From the NCBI RefSeq assembly GCF_000591035.1, contig NC_022521.1:1302001-1366000 (forward strand): a stretch of 64,000 nucleotides of DNA, written 5' to 3'. The first letter of the stretch is position 1. Every line of letters starts with the position of its first letter. Below the pieces are notes generated by a model that saw only the letters and a program-made list of their open reading frames with translations, searched no databases and was not told the origin of the DNA. This stretch comes from Aeropyrum camini SY1 = JCM 12091 (GTDB lineage Archaea; Thermoproteota; Thermoprotei_A; Sulfolobales; Acidilobaceae). The translations under genes were made by a program, and so were the position numbers. Of this stretch, positions 33,543-42,897 are shown one piece after another.

Positions 33543-33558
33543 GGGGTGGTTTAGCCTG
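33543..33558 (+). promoter_or_regulatory. gatD: Ribosome binding site and possible CTG start of gatD
   Basis: GGGGTGG (33543-33549) lies six bases upstream of CTG 33556, which is in frame with gatD and adds 14 residues (LAEASSGYYGYRGV). The nearest canonical start, GTG 33598, has GGGGTG only two bases away, which is too close for a normal ribosome binding site. The added Y-x-G pattern resembles the N-terminus of some GatD proteins. There is no ATG, GTG or TTG in the extension. Confidence 0.4.
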
Positions 33559-33597
33559 GCTGAAGCTTCTTCAGGCTACTACGGTTACAGGGGTGTT

Positions 33598-34926
33598 GTG
33601 GCCAGGCTCCTCTCGAAGGCTGGGGCTAAGCCTGGCGATATAGTTGAGGTTAGAAGGGGCGACGGATCCGTTTTCAAGGGCGTTCTTATGCCTAAGCACG
33701 AGACTTCTCATCCGGACACCGTCGTTATCAAGCTAGATAACGGGTATAATATAGGCGTTCTTGTCGGAGAGGGTGATGATATTGTTGTTAAGGGCAGCTT
33801 GAAGCCAGGGACGCCGGGCGCTCCCGTGCCGCTTCTGGAAGAGGCCATCAAGCCCCCCGGGGAGAAGGTCTTCATAATTGGTGCTGGCGGCACAATAGCT
33901 AGCCGTGTAGACTATGAGACGGGCGCTGTCAAACCTTACCTAGACGCCTCCGAGCTTGCATCCACTATACCGGAGCTCCAGAGGTACGCTTCTATCGAGG
34001 CCGAGCAGCTATTTTCAATACTAAGCGAGGATATGAAGCCGAGGATGTGGGAGGCCATAGTGGATAAGGCTGCAAGGGTTCTGGAGGCGGGTTACGAGGG
34101 CGTTGTAGTAGCTCACGGCACCGACACCATGGCGTTCACAGCCTCAGCCCTCTCCTTCGCATTCCACAGGGGCCTGCCGAGGCCGGTTATCCTGACAGGC
34201 AGCCAGAGGAGCAGCGACAGGCCAAGCAGCGACGCGGCCTTCAACCTCACAGCCTCCGTGCTGGCGGCGTCTCGGGCGCCTTTCGCCGAGGTGGCTGTTG
34301 TAATGCATGGTGAGACCGGGGATACTTATGCTCTCGCACATAGGGGTGTGAGGGTTAAGAAGATGCATTCTAGCAGGAGAGACGCCTTCCAGAGCGTGAA
34401 CGACAGGCCGCTAGCTAGGATATACCCGTTTGAAGGTAGGGTTGAGATGCTGCGGGGCGACTATAGGAGGAGGGGCGAGTCCGACCTCCAGGCTGAGAAT
34501 GGGTTTGAAGAGAGGGTGGCGCTGGTGAAGCACTTCCCCGGTTTGATAGGGGAGGTCCTGGACGCACTTCTGGACAGGGGTTTCAGGGGTATAGTAGTTG
34601 AGGGAACGGGCTTTGGCCACGTCAGCAGCGACGCGGTGAAGGTGTTGGAGAGGGCTAGGGACGAGGGGGTGCCTGTGGTTGTCACGACCCAGACGATATT
34701 CGGCAGGGTAAACTTGAACGTGTACAGCACTGGCAGGAAGATGCTTGCCGCCGGCGCCATACCAGCGGGCGATATGACGAGCGAGGCGGCCTATGCTAAG
34801 CTCTCCTGGATACTGGCTAGAACTCAGGACCTTAGTGAGGTTAGGGAGCTTTTTCACAGGAACCTCGCGGGGGAGCTAAGCGAGAGACACATACTAAGGC
34901 TATACCGCCATGTTGGGGGTGTGTAG
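33598..34926 (+). CDS. gatD: Glu-tRNA(Gln) amidotransferase subunit D
   Basis: This is the glutaminase-like (L-asparaginase fold) subunit of GatDE, which turns Glu-tRNA-Gln into Gln-tRNA-Gln in archaea. It is 442 residues from GTG. The N-terminal SH3-like domain (GDIVEVRRGDG, LDNGYNIGV) is followed by the asparaginase domain with GAGGTIASRVDYETGA (about 96-111), HGTDTM (about 168-173) and GSQRSSDRPSSDA. All catalytic Thr, Asp and Lys positions look intact. It is followed by gatE with a 2-nt gap. An alternative upstream CTG start is given at 33543-33558. Confidence 0.96.
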   Translation: MARLLSKAGAKPGDIVEVRRGDGSVFKGVLMPKHETSHPDTVVIKLDNGYNIGVLVGEGDDIVVKGSLKPGTPGAPVPLLEEAIKPPGEKVFIIGAGGTIASRVDYETGAVKPYLDASELASTIPELQRYASIEAEQLFSILSEDMKPRMWEAIVDKAARVLEAGYEGVVVAHGTDTMAFTASALSFAFHRGLPRPVILTGSQRSSDRPSSDAAFNLTASVLAASRAPFAEVAVVMHGETGDTYALAHRGVRVKKMHSSRRDAFQSVNDRPLARIYPFEGRVEMLRGDYRRRGESDLQAENGFEERVALVKHFPGLIGEVLDALLDRGFRGIVVEGTGFGHVSSDAVKVLERARDEGVPVVVTTQTIFGRVNLNVYSTGRKMLAAGAIPAGDMTSEAAYAKLSWILARTQDLSEVRELFHRNLAGELSERHILRLYRHVGGV

Positions 34927-34928
34927 CA

Positions 34929-36860
34929 TTGTCTAGGGTTGATTATAGGGATGTCGGCTTGAAGGTCGGGCTCGAGATACACCAGCAGCTGGATACTAGG
35001 GAGAAGCTTTTCTGCAGCTGTCCAGCGGAGCTTGGGGAGGAGGAGCATGACGAGTTCGTGAGGCAGCTTAGGCCCACTCGGAGTGAGCTGGGTGATGTGG
35101 ATCCCGCCGCCCTCTTTGAGTGGAGGAAGGGCCGGCTATACCTTTACCAGGCGCCTCTCGACCACTCGTGTCTTGTTGAGGCCGACGAGGAGCCTCCCCA
35201 CCCTATAAACAGGGAGGCGGTGGCTGTGGCCGTGGCGGTGGCGAAGGCCCTCGGCTCGTCGATAGTGGACGAAGTCCACGTTATGAGGAAGACTGTGATA
35301 GACGGGAGCAACACGAGCGGCTTCCAAAGGACGGCGGTTGTGGCGCTCGGCGGCTCAATCAAGGTTGGCGGTAAGGAGGTGCCTATAGAGACTATAGTTG
35401 TTGAGGAGGACGCGGCTAGGAAGGTGGGGGAGAAGGGTAGATACGTTATCTACAGGCTAGACAGGCTCGGCATACCCCTTATAGAGATCGCGACGGCCCC
35501 GGTTATAGAGACGCCCGAGGAGGCTAAGGAAGTGGCGCTCGCCATAGGAACCATGCTCAGGCTGACGGGCAGGGTTAAGAGGGGTATAGGCACTATCCGG
35601 CAGGACCTCAACGTCAGCATCAGGGGGGGCGCCAAGACGGAGATAAAGGGTGTCCAGAGGCTGGAGCTGATACCAAAGGTTGTGGAGTATGAGGTCCTGA
35701 GGCAGCTAAACCTGCTCATGATAAGGGATATGCTGAGGGAGAGGGGGGTAACCAGGGAGGAGCTGGAGAAGGTCGAGCCTGTCGACGTCTCCAGTCTTCT
35801 CGCAGGGTCCAGAAGCAGGGTTGTAAAGAGGGCGCTATCCAGCGGGGGCGTGGTTATAGCTGTAAAACTGCCTAGGATGAAGGGTATCGTAGGCATGGAG
35901 GTCATGCCCGGCAGACGGTTCGGAACAGAGCTGGCAGACTACGCTAGGTTCTGGGGGGGCGTGGGGGGCATTATACACAGTGACGAACTCCCCGGGTATG
36001 GTATAACGGGGGATGATGTTGATAAGATATATGAAGCTGTCGGAGGAGATCCTGGGGTGGACGCGTTCGCCCTCATAGCGGATAGACCTTCAAACGCTCT
36101 GAAAGCTGCTAAAGCCGTTCTAGAGAGGGTTGCAACAGCACTCGAGGGTGTACCCGAGGAGACTAGGGCCGCGTTGGAGGACGGCACAACAAGATATCTA
36201 AGGCCCAGGCCTGGGAGCGCTAGAATGTACCCGGAGACCGATATACCGCCCCTTAGGGTGGATGATAGTGTAATGTCGATAGCAGAGCGTTATGTACCAG
36301 AGTCTCCCGAGGCTGTTGCCAAGAGGCTTAAAGACCAGTACGGCCTCTCAGACCAGCTTGCGTGGGAGGTCATTAGGGATGAGAGGTACAGGCTTATAAC
36401 CACCCTTCTGGAGAAATACCGGGGAAAGCTGGAGCCCAGCTACATAGCGGGGTTCTTCGTCGTAGTACTCCGGGGCCTAGAGGGGGAAGGTATAGATGTG
36501 TGGAAGGTTAGCGATGCCAGCCTAGAGAAGATAATAGGAATGGTGGCCGGGGAGGAGATAGCTAGAGAGGCTGCAGCAGAGATAGTGAAGTACCTGGCCA
36601 GCAACCCAGGCTCTACCGTGGAAGAGGCGGTAGAGAAGCTGGGGCTGAAAAGGCTATCACGAGAGGAGGTGGAACGCATAGTTGACAGCATAGTAGCTGA
36701 GCTGAAGGAAGAGATTCTGAGGAGGGGGGAGAGGGCTGCTGGGCTGGTTATGGGCAGAGCCATGTCTAGGCTGAGGGGCAGGGCCGATGGGAGGCTGGTC
36801 TCCGAGATAGTCTCCAGAAAGCTAAGGGAGATGCTAGACTCCGGGGAGACGGCTGGGTAA
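34929..36860 (+). CDS. gatE: Glu-tRNA(Gln) amidotransferase subunit E
   Basis: This is the kinase/amidase partner of GatD, 643 residues. It begins with the GatB/E hallmark VGLEIHQQLDTREKLFC and continues with the cradle domain (KTVIDGSNTSGFQRT; GTIRQDLNVSI), an AspRS-like insertion typical of GatE, and the helical plus YqeY-like tail that binds the tRNA (from about 480). TTG start right behind gatD. The pair implies that this organism has no GlnRS. Confidence 0.96.
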   Translation: MSRVDYRDVGLKVGLEIHQQLDTREKLFCSCPAELGEEEHDEFVRQLRPTRSELGDVDPAALFEWRKGRLYLYQAPLDHSCLVEADEEPPHPINREAVAVAVAVAKALGSSIVDEVHVMRKTVIDGSNTSGFQRTAVVALGGSIKVGGKEVPIETIVVEEDAARKVGEKGRYVIYRLDRLGIPLIEIATAPVIETPEEAKEVALAIGTMLRLTGRVKRGIGTIRQDLNVSIRGGAKTEIKGVQRLELIPKVVEYEVLRQLNLLMIRDMLRERGVTREELEKVEPVDVSSLLAGSRSRVVKRALSSGGVVIAVKLPRMKGIVGMEVMPGRRFGTELADYARFWGGVGGIIHSDELPGYGITGDDVDKIYEAVGGDPGVDAFALIADRPSNALKAAKAVLERVATALEGVPEETRAALEDGTTRYLRPRPGSARMYPETDIPPLRVDDSVMSIAERYVPESPEAVAKRLKDQYGLSDQLAWEVIRDERYRLITTLLEKYRGKLEPSYIAGFFVVVLRGLEGEGIDVWKVSDASLEKIIGMVAGEEIAREAAAEIVKYLASNPGSTVEEAVEKLGLKRLSREEVERIVDSIVAELKEEILRRGERAAGLVMGRAMSRLRGRADGRLVSEIVSRKLREMLDSGETAG

Positions 36861-36913
36861 GGCATGCACACGGGGCCTCGGCAATCGCTCCCCCAGACAT
36901 AGACCCCGGTGGG

Positions 36914-36930
36914 GGCCTTTCTTAAAGGCC
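36914..36930. terminator. Perfect hairpin between convergent genes
   Basis: GGCCTTT-CTT-AAAGGCC is a 7-bp perfect stem with a 3-nt loop, lying between the ends of gatE and the pilus-type membrane gene. CCCC-GGT-GGGG sits just before it. It may end or protect transcripts from both sides. Archaeal termination does not need hairpins, so the role is uncertain. Confidence 0.35.
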
Positions 36931-36977
36931 AATACTCCTCATCGGCCTGGGCATGCTTTCCACGCCAGTAGAGGTAG

Positions 36978-38831
36978 CTAGCTTATGGGCAGTAGGAACA
37001 CCCCCAATGTTACTATTGCTAGAGTTATCACTATCAATATTATGCTGTGTATAAAGCCAGCGCCTATGGTACCCTCCCTTATCTTGCCAGCCATAAGTCC
37101 CATCATCCAGGAGTTGAGTATCACGCCTATAGCAAGTATAAGCCCTACAACACCTATGTTCTCCGGGACAACAGCGACAGCCGTGGCCCCCTCGGGGTTA
37201 ACTACCTGGAGAGTCTTTATAGTGTAGCCAAGCATTACCAGCGTTGAAGCGGCCACGATTATTGCTCCAAGATAGGGCATTATTATGTAGATTCTAGTCC
37301 TCTTCCTGAACTCATCCTGTATACTCACTAGCCCGTAGGTGTATCGCGCAAGAGCGTCTAACACCTCGGGGCTTCCTCCACCCACGCTTATAGAGTCAAC
37401 CAGGAACCTGAGAGCAGAAAGTGTAGCCCAATCCTTGATCCTCCTTACTGCACGTCTAACGGAATCCTCGAGGGACATGCCGAGCTGGAGGCTGGTTGCG
37501 ATACGCCTGATAACCCTTGAAAGGGGCCCATAGTCCCTGGAGGAGAGGGTTATTATACTCTGCTCTGGGCTAAGCCCTGTCTTCCTAGTTTCAGCCAAGT
37601 CTCTGAGGAAGTTTGACATGGCTAGCCCTATACCCCTGTTGGCTCTGGTCACGTTAAAGAATGAAATGGCTGGAGGTATGCTTATCATTATGAGGAAGAG
37701 CCCTGCGAGCCCCGATACCCTTAGAATGTCGGCTTTCGTGGGGCTTCCGCTAGCCAGGATGCTGTTAATCCCCGAGAGGGCGTAAATTATAGGCAGGAGA
37801 GCCAGCGCAAGGGGCAGGCTGTAAATAACCAGTGCCACCATATGATCGTTGATCTCTATCGGCTCCTTCGGCCTGGCTCTGTCTACCAGGAGGAGCATTA
37901 TAATGTTTATGGTTGGAAGCACAAGGAAACTGTAGAGTATAAGCTGGGTAGTGCTTGCGTACTGGGTCGAGCCCACGCCTCCCAGGTTGCCTGGGAACAC
38001 GCTGCTTATTGTGAAGAATATATAGAATACTATAGTGGCTATGACGGCCACCACAAGATATATCTCGAGATACAGGGTCATACGCTCTGCCAGTAGCCTT
38101 ATATCGTTGAGACGCCTCTCGAATAGATCCTGTGTTCTAATCTCCAGATAGTGGATCACGTCCGACCCTATTTTCACCGCGGTAGTGTAGCCCAGGATGA
38201 AATCCCTGAACACGCTGCTGGGGCTGTCTAGGACATGCTGTTCCAGAGCATCAAGAGGGTTTTTGCCTAGCAGCTTTATCTTTGTTTTTATCATTTCAGC
38301 CTCTACTCTCATAGCCTTAAATATCTTTAGGCTAGCTACCCTGTCTATCACTATGCTTACGGGTACACCACCTCTTCCCATTATGGAGAGGTAGGCTGCA
38401 AAGAAGGGTAGCTCAGTCTCGATCCCGCTCTTTCTCGACCCTATTTTGAGTGAGGGGTACATGAGACCCGCTGCAAAAGCTAGGAATGGAGCGGCAAGGG
38501 CAAGTAGGACTACCAGTGCTTTGATAATTATTGAGAGACCGCTAAGCAGGATCCAGAACGAGAAGTAAGCGCCTAACAGGAATACAGTTGCAGATATTAA
38601 AAGTAGACGGGACATGTACATGACGGGGTACACTGGTATACCGGCTATTCTAAGGTTTCTCTCAAGCTCGAACGTTTTAACAAGCCTTACCGCCAGCCAT
38701 GAGAAATAATTGTAGGCTATATAGTCTACGATGTCGGAAAAGGTGATTCTAACCTCGGCCCTGTATACCCCCTCCCTCTGCCTCCGCCTCCTTAACCTCC
38801 GGGCAAGCGGTATTCGATCTAGTATAGACAC
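36978..38831 (-). CDS. Type IV pilus/archaellum-type membrane platform protein (TadC/FlaJ-like)
   Basis: The product is 617 residues with two GspF-like halves. Each has a soluble helical domain (for example GRGGVPVSIVIDRVASLKIFKAM near 150-172 and the second copy near 405-440) followed by membrane segments. About eight to nine membrane helices are visible. This is the inner-membrane platform of an archaeal type IV filament machine. It is 51 bp downstream of its ATPase on the same strand. No pilin with a class III signal and no archaellum genes are nearby, so the filament it serves is unknown. Confidence 0.85.
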   Translation of the reverse strand: MSILDRIPLARRLRRRRQREGVYRAEVRITFSDIVDYIAYNYFSWLAVRLVKTFELERNLRIAGIPVYPVMYMSRLLLISATVFLLGAYFSFWILLSGLSIIIKALVVLLALAAPFLAFAAGLMYPSLKIGSRKSGIETELPFFAAYLSIMGRGGVPVSIVIDRVASLKIFKAMRVEAEMIKTKIKLLGKNPLDALEQHVLDSPSSVFRDFILGYTTAVKIGSDVIHYLEIRTQDLFERRLNDIRLLAERMTLYLEIYLVVAVIATIVFYIFFTISSVFPGNLGGVGSTQYASTTQLILYSFLVLPTINIIMLLLVDRARPKEPIEINDHMVALVIYSLPLALALLPIIYALSGINSILASGSPTKADILRVSGLAGLFLIMISIPPAISFFNVTRANRGIGLAMSNFLRDLAETRKTGLSPEQSIITLSSRDYGPLSRVIRRIATSLQLGMSLEDSVRRAVRRIKDWATLSALRFLVDSISVGGGSPEVLDALARYTYGLVSIQDEFRKRTRIYIIMPYLGAIIVAASTLVMLGYTIKTLQVVNPEGATAVAVVPENIGVVGLILAIGVILNSWMMGLMAGKIREGTIGAGFIHSIILIVITLAIVTLGVFLLPIS

Positions 38832-38882
38832 GCTCCCGCACCCCAGACTAGAGGCTATAACCGGTGTTTCGTGGAAACCGTG

Positions 38883-40637
38883 CTATATGGCATCCATCTT
38901 CAACTCTTTAGCTGCTTTCTCATATACCTCGTTAGGGTTATAATAGTACTTGAAGATTATCGGCGCCACCTCCCTATACCTCCTAATCCCGCTTTTTGCC
39001 ATCCATATTAGAACAAGTTTTCTTCTATCCACCTCTGTGAGGACCTCGTCTTTAGTTAGACCCACTAGCTTCCCTATCTCCTCCACGGCGACACTATTCT
39101 CTATGTAGTGTTCATGCTCCTTAGTGAACGGATTCCACCTGGCCACCTCTATGACTTCATTGCTGGATGGGCCTGTAATTTCCCAGACATCAGTTACCTT
39201 ACGCACTATCCTATGGCCCTCTGGGCTGGTTGGGTCCGGCAGCCTAACCCTCTTTACCGCGAGGGCGAATTTAAGTAGGGGTATATAACCTTCCGGTATG
39301 TTCATAGGGGGTGATGTAAGCCTTCTTATCATTGCCTCAATGGTCTCTGAGTGTATGGTGGTAAGCCCCCCATGACCAGTGGCTAGGGCCTGGAACAGTA
39401 CGTAGGCCTCTTCACCCCTGACCTCACCCACTATAATCACGTCGGGCCTGTACCTCAGGCTCACTCTAACCAGATCGTAAAGGCTTATCTCGCCCCTCGA
39501 CTCGCCCGTCACGCTGAAGCTGGGCCTTGACACTAGCTGAACCCAGTTCTCGTGGGGCAGCTTTATCTCTGGGGTGTCCTCTATAGTGACTATCTTGACG
39601 TTTGGCCTTAGGAGCGTTGCTATCGCATTTAGCGTTGTCGTCTTGCCGGATCCGGTTACACCCATGATTATCCCTGGCATCCTATACTCGGCCATCAGCC
39701 AGAGATATGCGGCTATCTCCGGGGAGAGAGTACCACCTATGATCAAATCTACAATGCTTAATGGTGTCGCCTTGAACTTACGGATGGTAAATGTTGAGCC
39801 TTGCGTGCTAACCTCCCTTCTAAAGGTTGCAGCGACCCTATGCCCTTCGGGCAGGACTGCGTCTAGCACGGGGAATGCGACGCTTATATGCTTCCCTGCC
39901 CTGTGTGCGAGCAGGAGTATCATATGGTCCAGTTGCCTCTCGTCTTCAAATATGATGTTGCTCTTTATGCTCTCGTACTCCTGATGCCAAACGTAGACAG
40001 GCCTTCCGACGCCGTCGCAGCTTATGTCCTCCAGGTATTCGTCCTTCATTAGAACGTCTATGGGGCCGTAGCCTACGTTGTTCCTAATCATGTAGTACAG
40101 TATTTTACTCCACGAAACCTCCTCGATGTCGCTTGCCATTCTTATCCTGTAGATGTTGACTATCCTCTTGATCTGCCGTACCAGGAATTCCCTCTCTTTC
40201 TCAGCTATTGTAGCTCCAGGTAAGCTCTTCAACTCCTCCTCCGTGGGGTGCCTTAGCTCCCAGTTCAGGATCTCCATTATCCTGTTGTAGGTGTCCTGCT
40301 CGGTCTTGTTCATTTCAACCTCGTTAACGTAGTATAGGTACTCGCCAGTGTCCTTGTGTTGAAGTATTATTACTCTAGCCCACGGGTCTTCTATGCTGTA
40401 GGTTTTTACGGGCTTATACACAACGCTTAGCCTGAGAAGCTTCGCATCTAGGCTGGCCTCTATGGCTGGTCTAAGAGCTATCTCCTCTCTCTTGATAACC
40501 TCGTCAAGACTCTCACTCTCTTCAAGGCCCCTGCTGGCTTGCCTGGGAGAGACGGGTCTACCGCCCTTATCCCCGCTGCGGAGTGATGATGGCAGCCGCG
40601 ATAGCTTCTTAAGGAACCTTCTCAAATCCAATAGCAC
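38883..40637 (-). CDS. Type IV pilus assembly/secretion ATPase (GspE/VirB11 family)
   Basis: The product is 584 residues. Walker A GVTGSGKTTTLNAIA (about 328-342) is followed by the Asp box IVTIEDTPEIKLPHE (about 352-366), Walker B RYRPDVIIVGEVRGEEA (about 399-415) and the His box GHGGLTTIHSE (about 425-435), all intact. An N-terminal domain of about 200 residues is typical of archaeal pilus ATPases. GTG start behind a TATA-like CTTTATATT near 40692. It forms a two-gene unit with the platform protein. Confidence 0.9.
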   Translation of the reverse strand: MLLDLRRFLKKLSRLPSSLRSGDKGGRPVSPRQASRGLEESESLDEVIKREEIALRPAIEASLDAKLLRLSVVYKPVKTYSIEDPWARVIILQHKDTGEYLYYVNEVEMNKTEQDTYNRIMEILNWELRHPTEEELKSLPGATIAEKEREFLVRQIKRIVNIYRIRMASDIEEVSWSKILYYMIRNNVGYGPIDVLMKDEYLEDISCDGVGRPVYVWHQEYESIKSNIIFEDERQLDHMILLLAHRAGKHISVAFPVLDAVLPEGHRVAATFRREVSTQGSTFTIRKFKATPLSIVDLIIGGTLSPEIAAYLWLMAEYRMPGIIMGVTGSGKTTTLNAIATLLRPNVKIVTIEDTPEIKLPHENWVQLVSRPSFSVTGESRGEISLYDLVRVSLRYRPDVIIVGEVRGEEAYVLFQALATGHGGLTTIHSETIEAMIRRLTSPPMNIPEGYIPLLKFALAVKRVRLPDPTSPEGHRIVRKVTDVWEITGPSSNEVIEVARWNPFTKEHEHYIENSVAVEEIGKLVGLTKDEVLTEVDRRKLVLIWMAKSGIRRYREVAPIIFKYYYNPNEVYEKAAKELKMDAI

Positions 40638-40774
40638 CCTTGAGCCAGGCTTCGAGGCTCCTCAGGATATTAAGGGTTAGTCCAGACGCAATATAAAGGT
40701 TTTAAGCCTAACTAGCGGGTAGTATATAGATAGGGGCTTCCACTAATTTACCGCTCGGTGATACTCTACCCCAG

Positions 40775-41218
40775 TTACTCCACTCTAACTTCCTCCTTGA
40801 CTGTCACACCGTTCCTAGCTAAAGTATTGTAGACCGGGCATAGCTCCTTTACCTTACCGACTATGAGCCTCGCCGCGCTGGGTTCAATACCTTTAAACAC
40901 GTATTTAACGCTTAGGCTTCGCAGCCCTTCGCCGACCTGTACATCAGCCGTGACACTCACCCTCACATCAAAGCTATTATAGCCGAGCATACGCCCCACA
41001 AGCCTGCTCATCAGAACCTCACAGGAAGCAAGGCTCGCGGCTAAAAGGCCGAGGGGTGTAAGACCCTTCTCGGGACCGCCTGCCTCGCGCTCAGGGTAGA
41101 CGGTTATCGATACACCACCGACATCTACCTTCACAGCCTCTCCTGCTGGAGAGGCTTCCGCAGTAACGGGTTGCAGCACTATCTTAAACTCCCCTGTTCT
41201 CCCGGCCAAAGCCACCAC
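40775..41218 (-). CDS. OsmC/Ohr-family protein
   Basis: The product is 147 residues of the OsmC fold. The two conserved cysteines that reduce organic hydroperoxides in this family are visible in LAASLASCEV (about 87) and VKELCPVYNTL (about 127). It probably acts as a thiol peroxidase, which fits an aerobic hyperthermophile, although some OsmC-like proteins have other roles. It stands alone. Confidence 0.85.
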   Translation of the reverse strand: MVALAGRTGEFKIVLQPVTAEASPAGEAVKVDVGGVSITVYPEREAGGPEKGLTPLGLLAASLASCEVLMSRLVGRMLGYNSFDVRVSVTADVQVGEGLRSLSVKYVFKGIEPSAARLIVGKVKELCPVYNTLARNGVTVKEEVRVE

Positions 41219-41360
41219 CGTACTAACAAGCAGGGAGAAGGATTCGTTTATAGATGAGTAAGGTTTTGTAGTTATCGTAAAAAGGTTTAAACAAGGAGAG
41301 TTTTAGAATAGTAGCTTGTTAAGGAGTAAATGGCTTCAGAATGAAGGCAGGGTGGTTGGT

Positions 41361-42239
41361 GTGGTATTTGATTTCTCTAGCCTTGTATGGCTCCTCTTCT
41401 GGCTACTACTGCTTGCTTCCATGCTGAACCCCGTACTAGCTGTAAGGAGGCTGCAGGCCGCTAGGCTGGAGCTGATAAGGAGTATGGAGAGGAAGTATGG
41501 CTGGCGGGTCATAACCATGATACACAGGGAGGAAAGGGTATCTTTCTTCGGAATACCCCTGAGGAGGTTTATAGATATAGATGATAGTGAGGCTGTGGTG
41601 AGAGCCATTAGAAGCACCCCCCCAGAGAAGCCTATTGCTCTTATCCTGCACACGCCAGGGGGCCTTGTGCTCGCCGCGAGCCAGATAGCCAGGGCTCTCA
41701 AGAGGCATAAAGGCAGGAAGATCGTTATAGTGCCCCATTATGCTATGAGTGGAGGCACTCTGATAGCCCTAGCCGCCGATGAGATAAGAATGGATCCCAA
41801 CGCCGTCCTAGGCCCCCTAGACCCTCAGCTCTCAGCTGGTCCCACCGGGCCCGCAGTCCCAGCTCCCAGCGTAGTGAAGGTTGCCAAGATGAAGGGTAAG
41901 GATGCGCAAGACACCACCCTGATAATGGCGGATGTTGCTGAGAAGGCTATAGAGGAGATGAGGGAGGTAATTACAGAGCTTCTTCAGGATAAGGTGGGTG
42001 TTGAGAAGGCTAGGGAGATTGCAGTTCTCCTAACAGAGGGGAGATGGACACATGACTACCCTATAACGTTTGAGAGGGCCAAGGAGATGGGTCTGCCTGT
42101 GAGCGACGAGGTGCCTCCCGAGGTCTACCAGCTAATGGAACTCTATCCGCAGGCCCCTGCCAACAGGCCGGGAGTCGAGTACCTACCCCAGCCGACACCA
42201 TACCTCCCAAGGCAGGGAAGTGCAGGAGAGGGGGGTTAG
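41361..42239 (+). CDS. Membrane-anchored ClpP-class serine protease (SDH/SppA-like)
   Basis: The product is 292 residues from GTG 41361, chosen because GGGTGG lies just upstream; TTG 41316 is an alternative. It has an N-terminal membrane segment (LVWLLFWLLLLASML), then a ClpP/crotonase-like core with LILHTPGGLVLAASQ (about 96-110) and HYAMSGGTLIALAADEI (about 125-141), whose Ser is the likely nucleophile. It continues with the GPLDPQL segment. This matches the serine dehydrogenase proteinase group of signal-peptide-peptidase-like enzymes. The substrate is unknown, probably membrane protein fragments. Confidence 0.85.
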   Translation: MVFDFSSLVWLLFWLLLLASMLNPVLAVRRLQAARLELIRSMERKYGWRVITMIHREERVSFFGIPLRRFIDIDDSEAVVRAIRSTPPEKPIALILHTPGGLVLAASQIARALKRHKGRKIVIVPHYAMSGGTLIALAADEIRMDPNAVLGPLDPQLSAGPTGPAVPAPSVVKVAKMKGKDAQDTTLIMADVAEKAIEEMREVITELLQDKVGVEKAREIAVLLTEGRWTHDYPITFERAKEMGLPVSDEVPPEVYQLMELYPQAPANRPGVEYLPQPTPYLPRQGSAGEGG

Positions 42240-42397
42240 CCGGGGGGTGGCTGCCAACTTATAACCAGCTCCGCTTTCCTAGCATATGTTGTACCCCCGA
42301 AGCCAATGTTTTGAATAGTCAAAACGACAATCCAGATTCTATATGTCATCTTAGCATAGACATAGTGGTAGAAAACCCTGTAGAGGAGGTGTAGTTT

Positions 42398-42895
42398 TTG
42401 GAGGTGTCTAAAGCGGCGACACCCCTTGTGCGTGTAACCCTGAAAGTAAACGGTAAGACGTATACCCACCACGTTCCGCCCAGGATGCTCCTCGTCCATT
42501 TCCTCCGCGACGTGCTAGGGCTCACAGGGACTCATGTCGGGTGTGACACGAGCAACTGCGGGGCGTGCACGGTACTCGTAAACGGTAAGGCGGTCAAGTC
42601 GTGCACAGTCTACACATTCATGGTGGACGGGGCGGAGATAACCACTATAGAGGGTCTCGAGCAGAACGGCAAGCTCCACCCTATACAGGAAGCCTTCTGG
42701 GAGAACCACGGCCTCCAGTGCGGCTTCTGCACGCCAGGCATGATAATGACCCTGCACGACTTCCTCAGCAGGAATAAGAGTCCTACCGAGAGCGAGGTCA
42801 GGAGGGCTATAGAGGGCAACCTGTGCAGGTGTACTGGCTACGTCAATATAGTGAGGTCAGCGCTATGGGCGGCTGAGAGGATGAGGGGTGGATAG
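42398..42895 (+). CDS. coxS: Molybdenum hydroxylase small subunit, two [2Fe-2S] clusters
   Basis: This is the electron-transfer subunit of a xanthine-oxidase-family enzyme. It is 165 residues. The plant-type ferredoxin site [16 protein letters not shown] (about 48-63) and the second cluster CGFCTPGM...CRCTGY (about 108-150) are both complete. TTG 42398 follows a strong GAGGAGGTG ribosome binding site, which supports this start. It begins a run of three co-directional subunit genes with gaps of 2 nt or less. Confidence 0.95.
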   Translation: MEVSKAATPLVRVTLKVNGKTYTHHVPPRMLLVHFLRDVLGLTGTHVGCDTSNCGACTVLVNGKAVKSCTVYTFMVDGAEITTIEGLEQNGKLHPIQEAFWENHGLQCGFCTPGMIMTLHDFLSRNKSPTESEVRRAIEGNLCRCTGYVNIVRSALWAAERMRGG

Positions 42896-42897
42896 CC

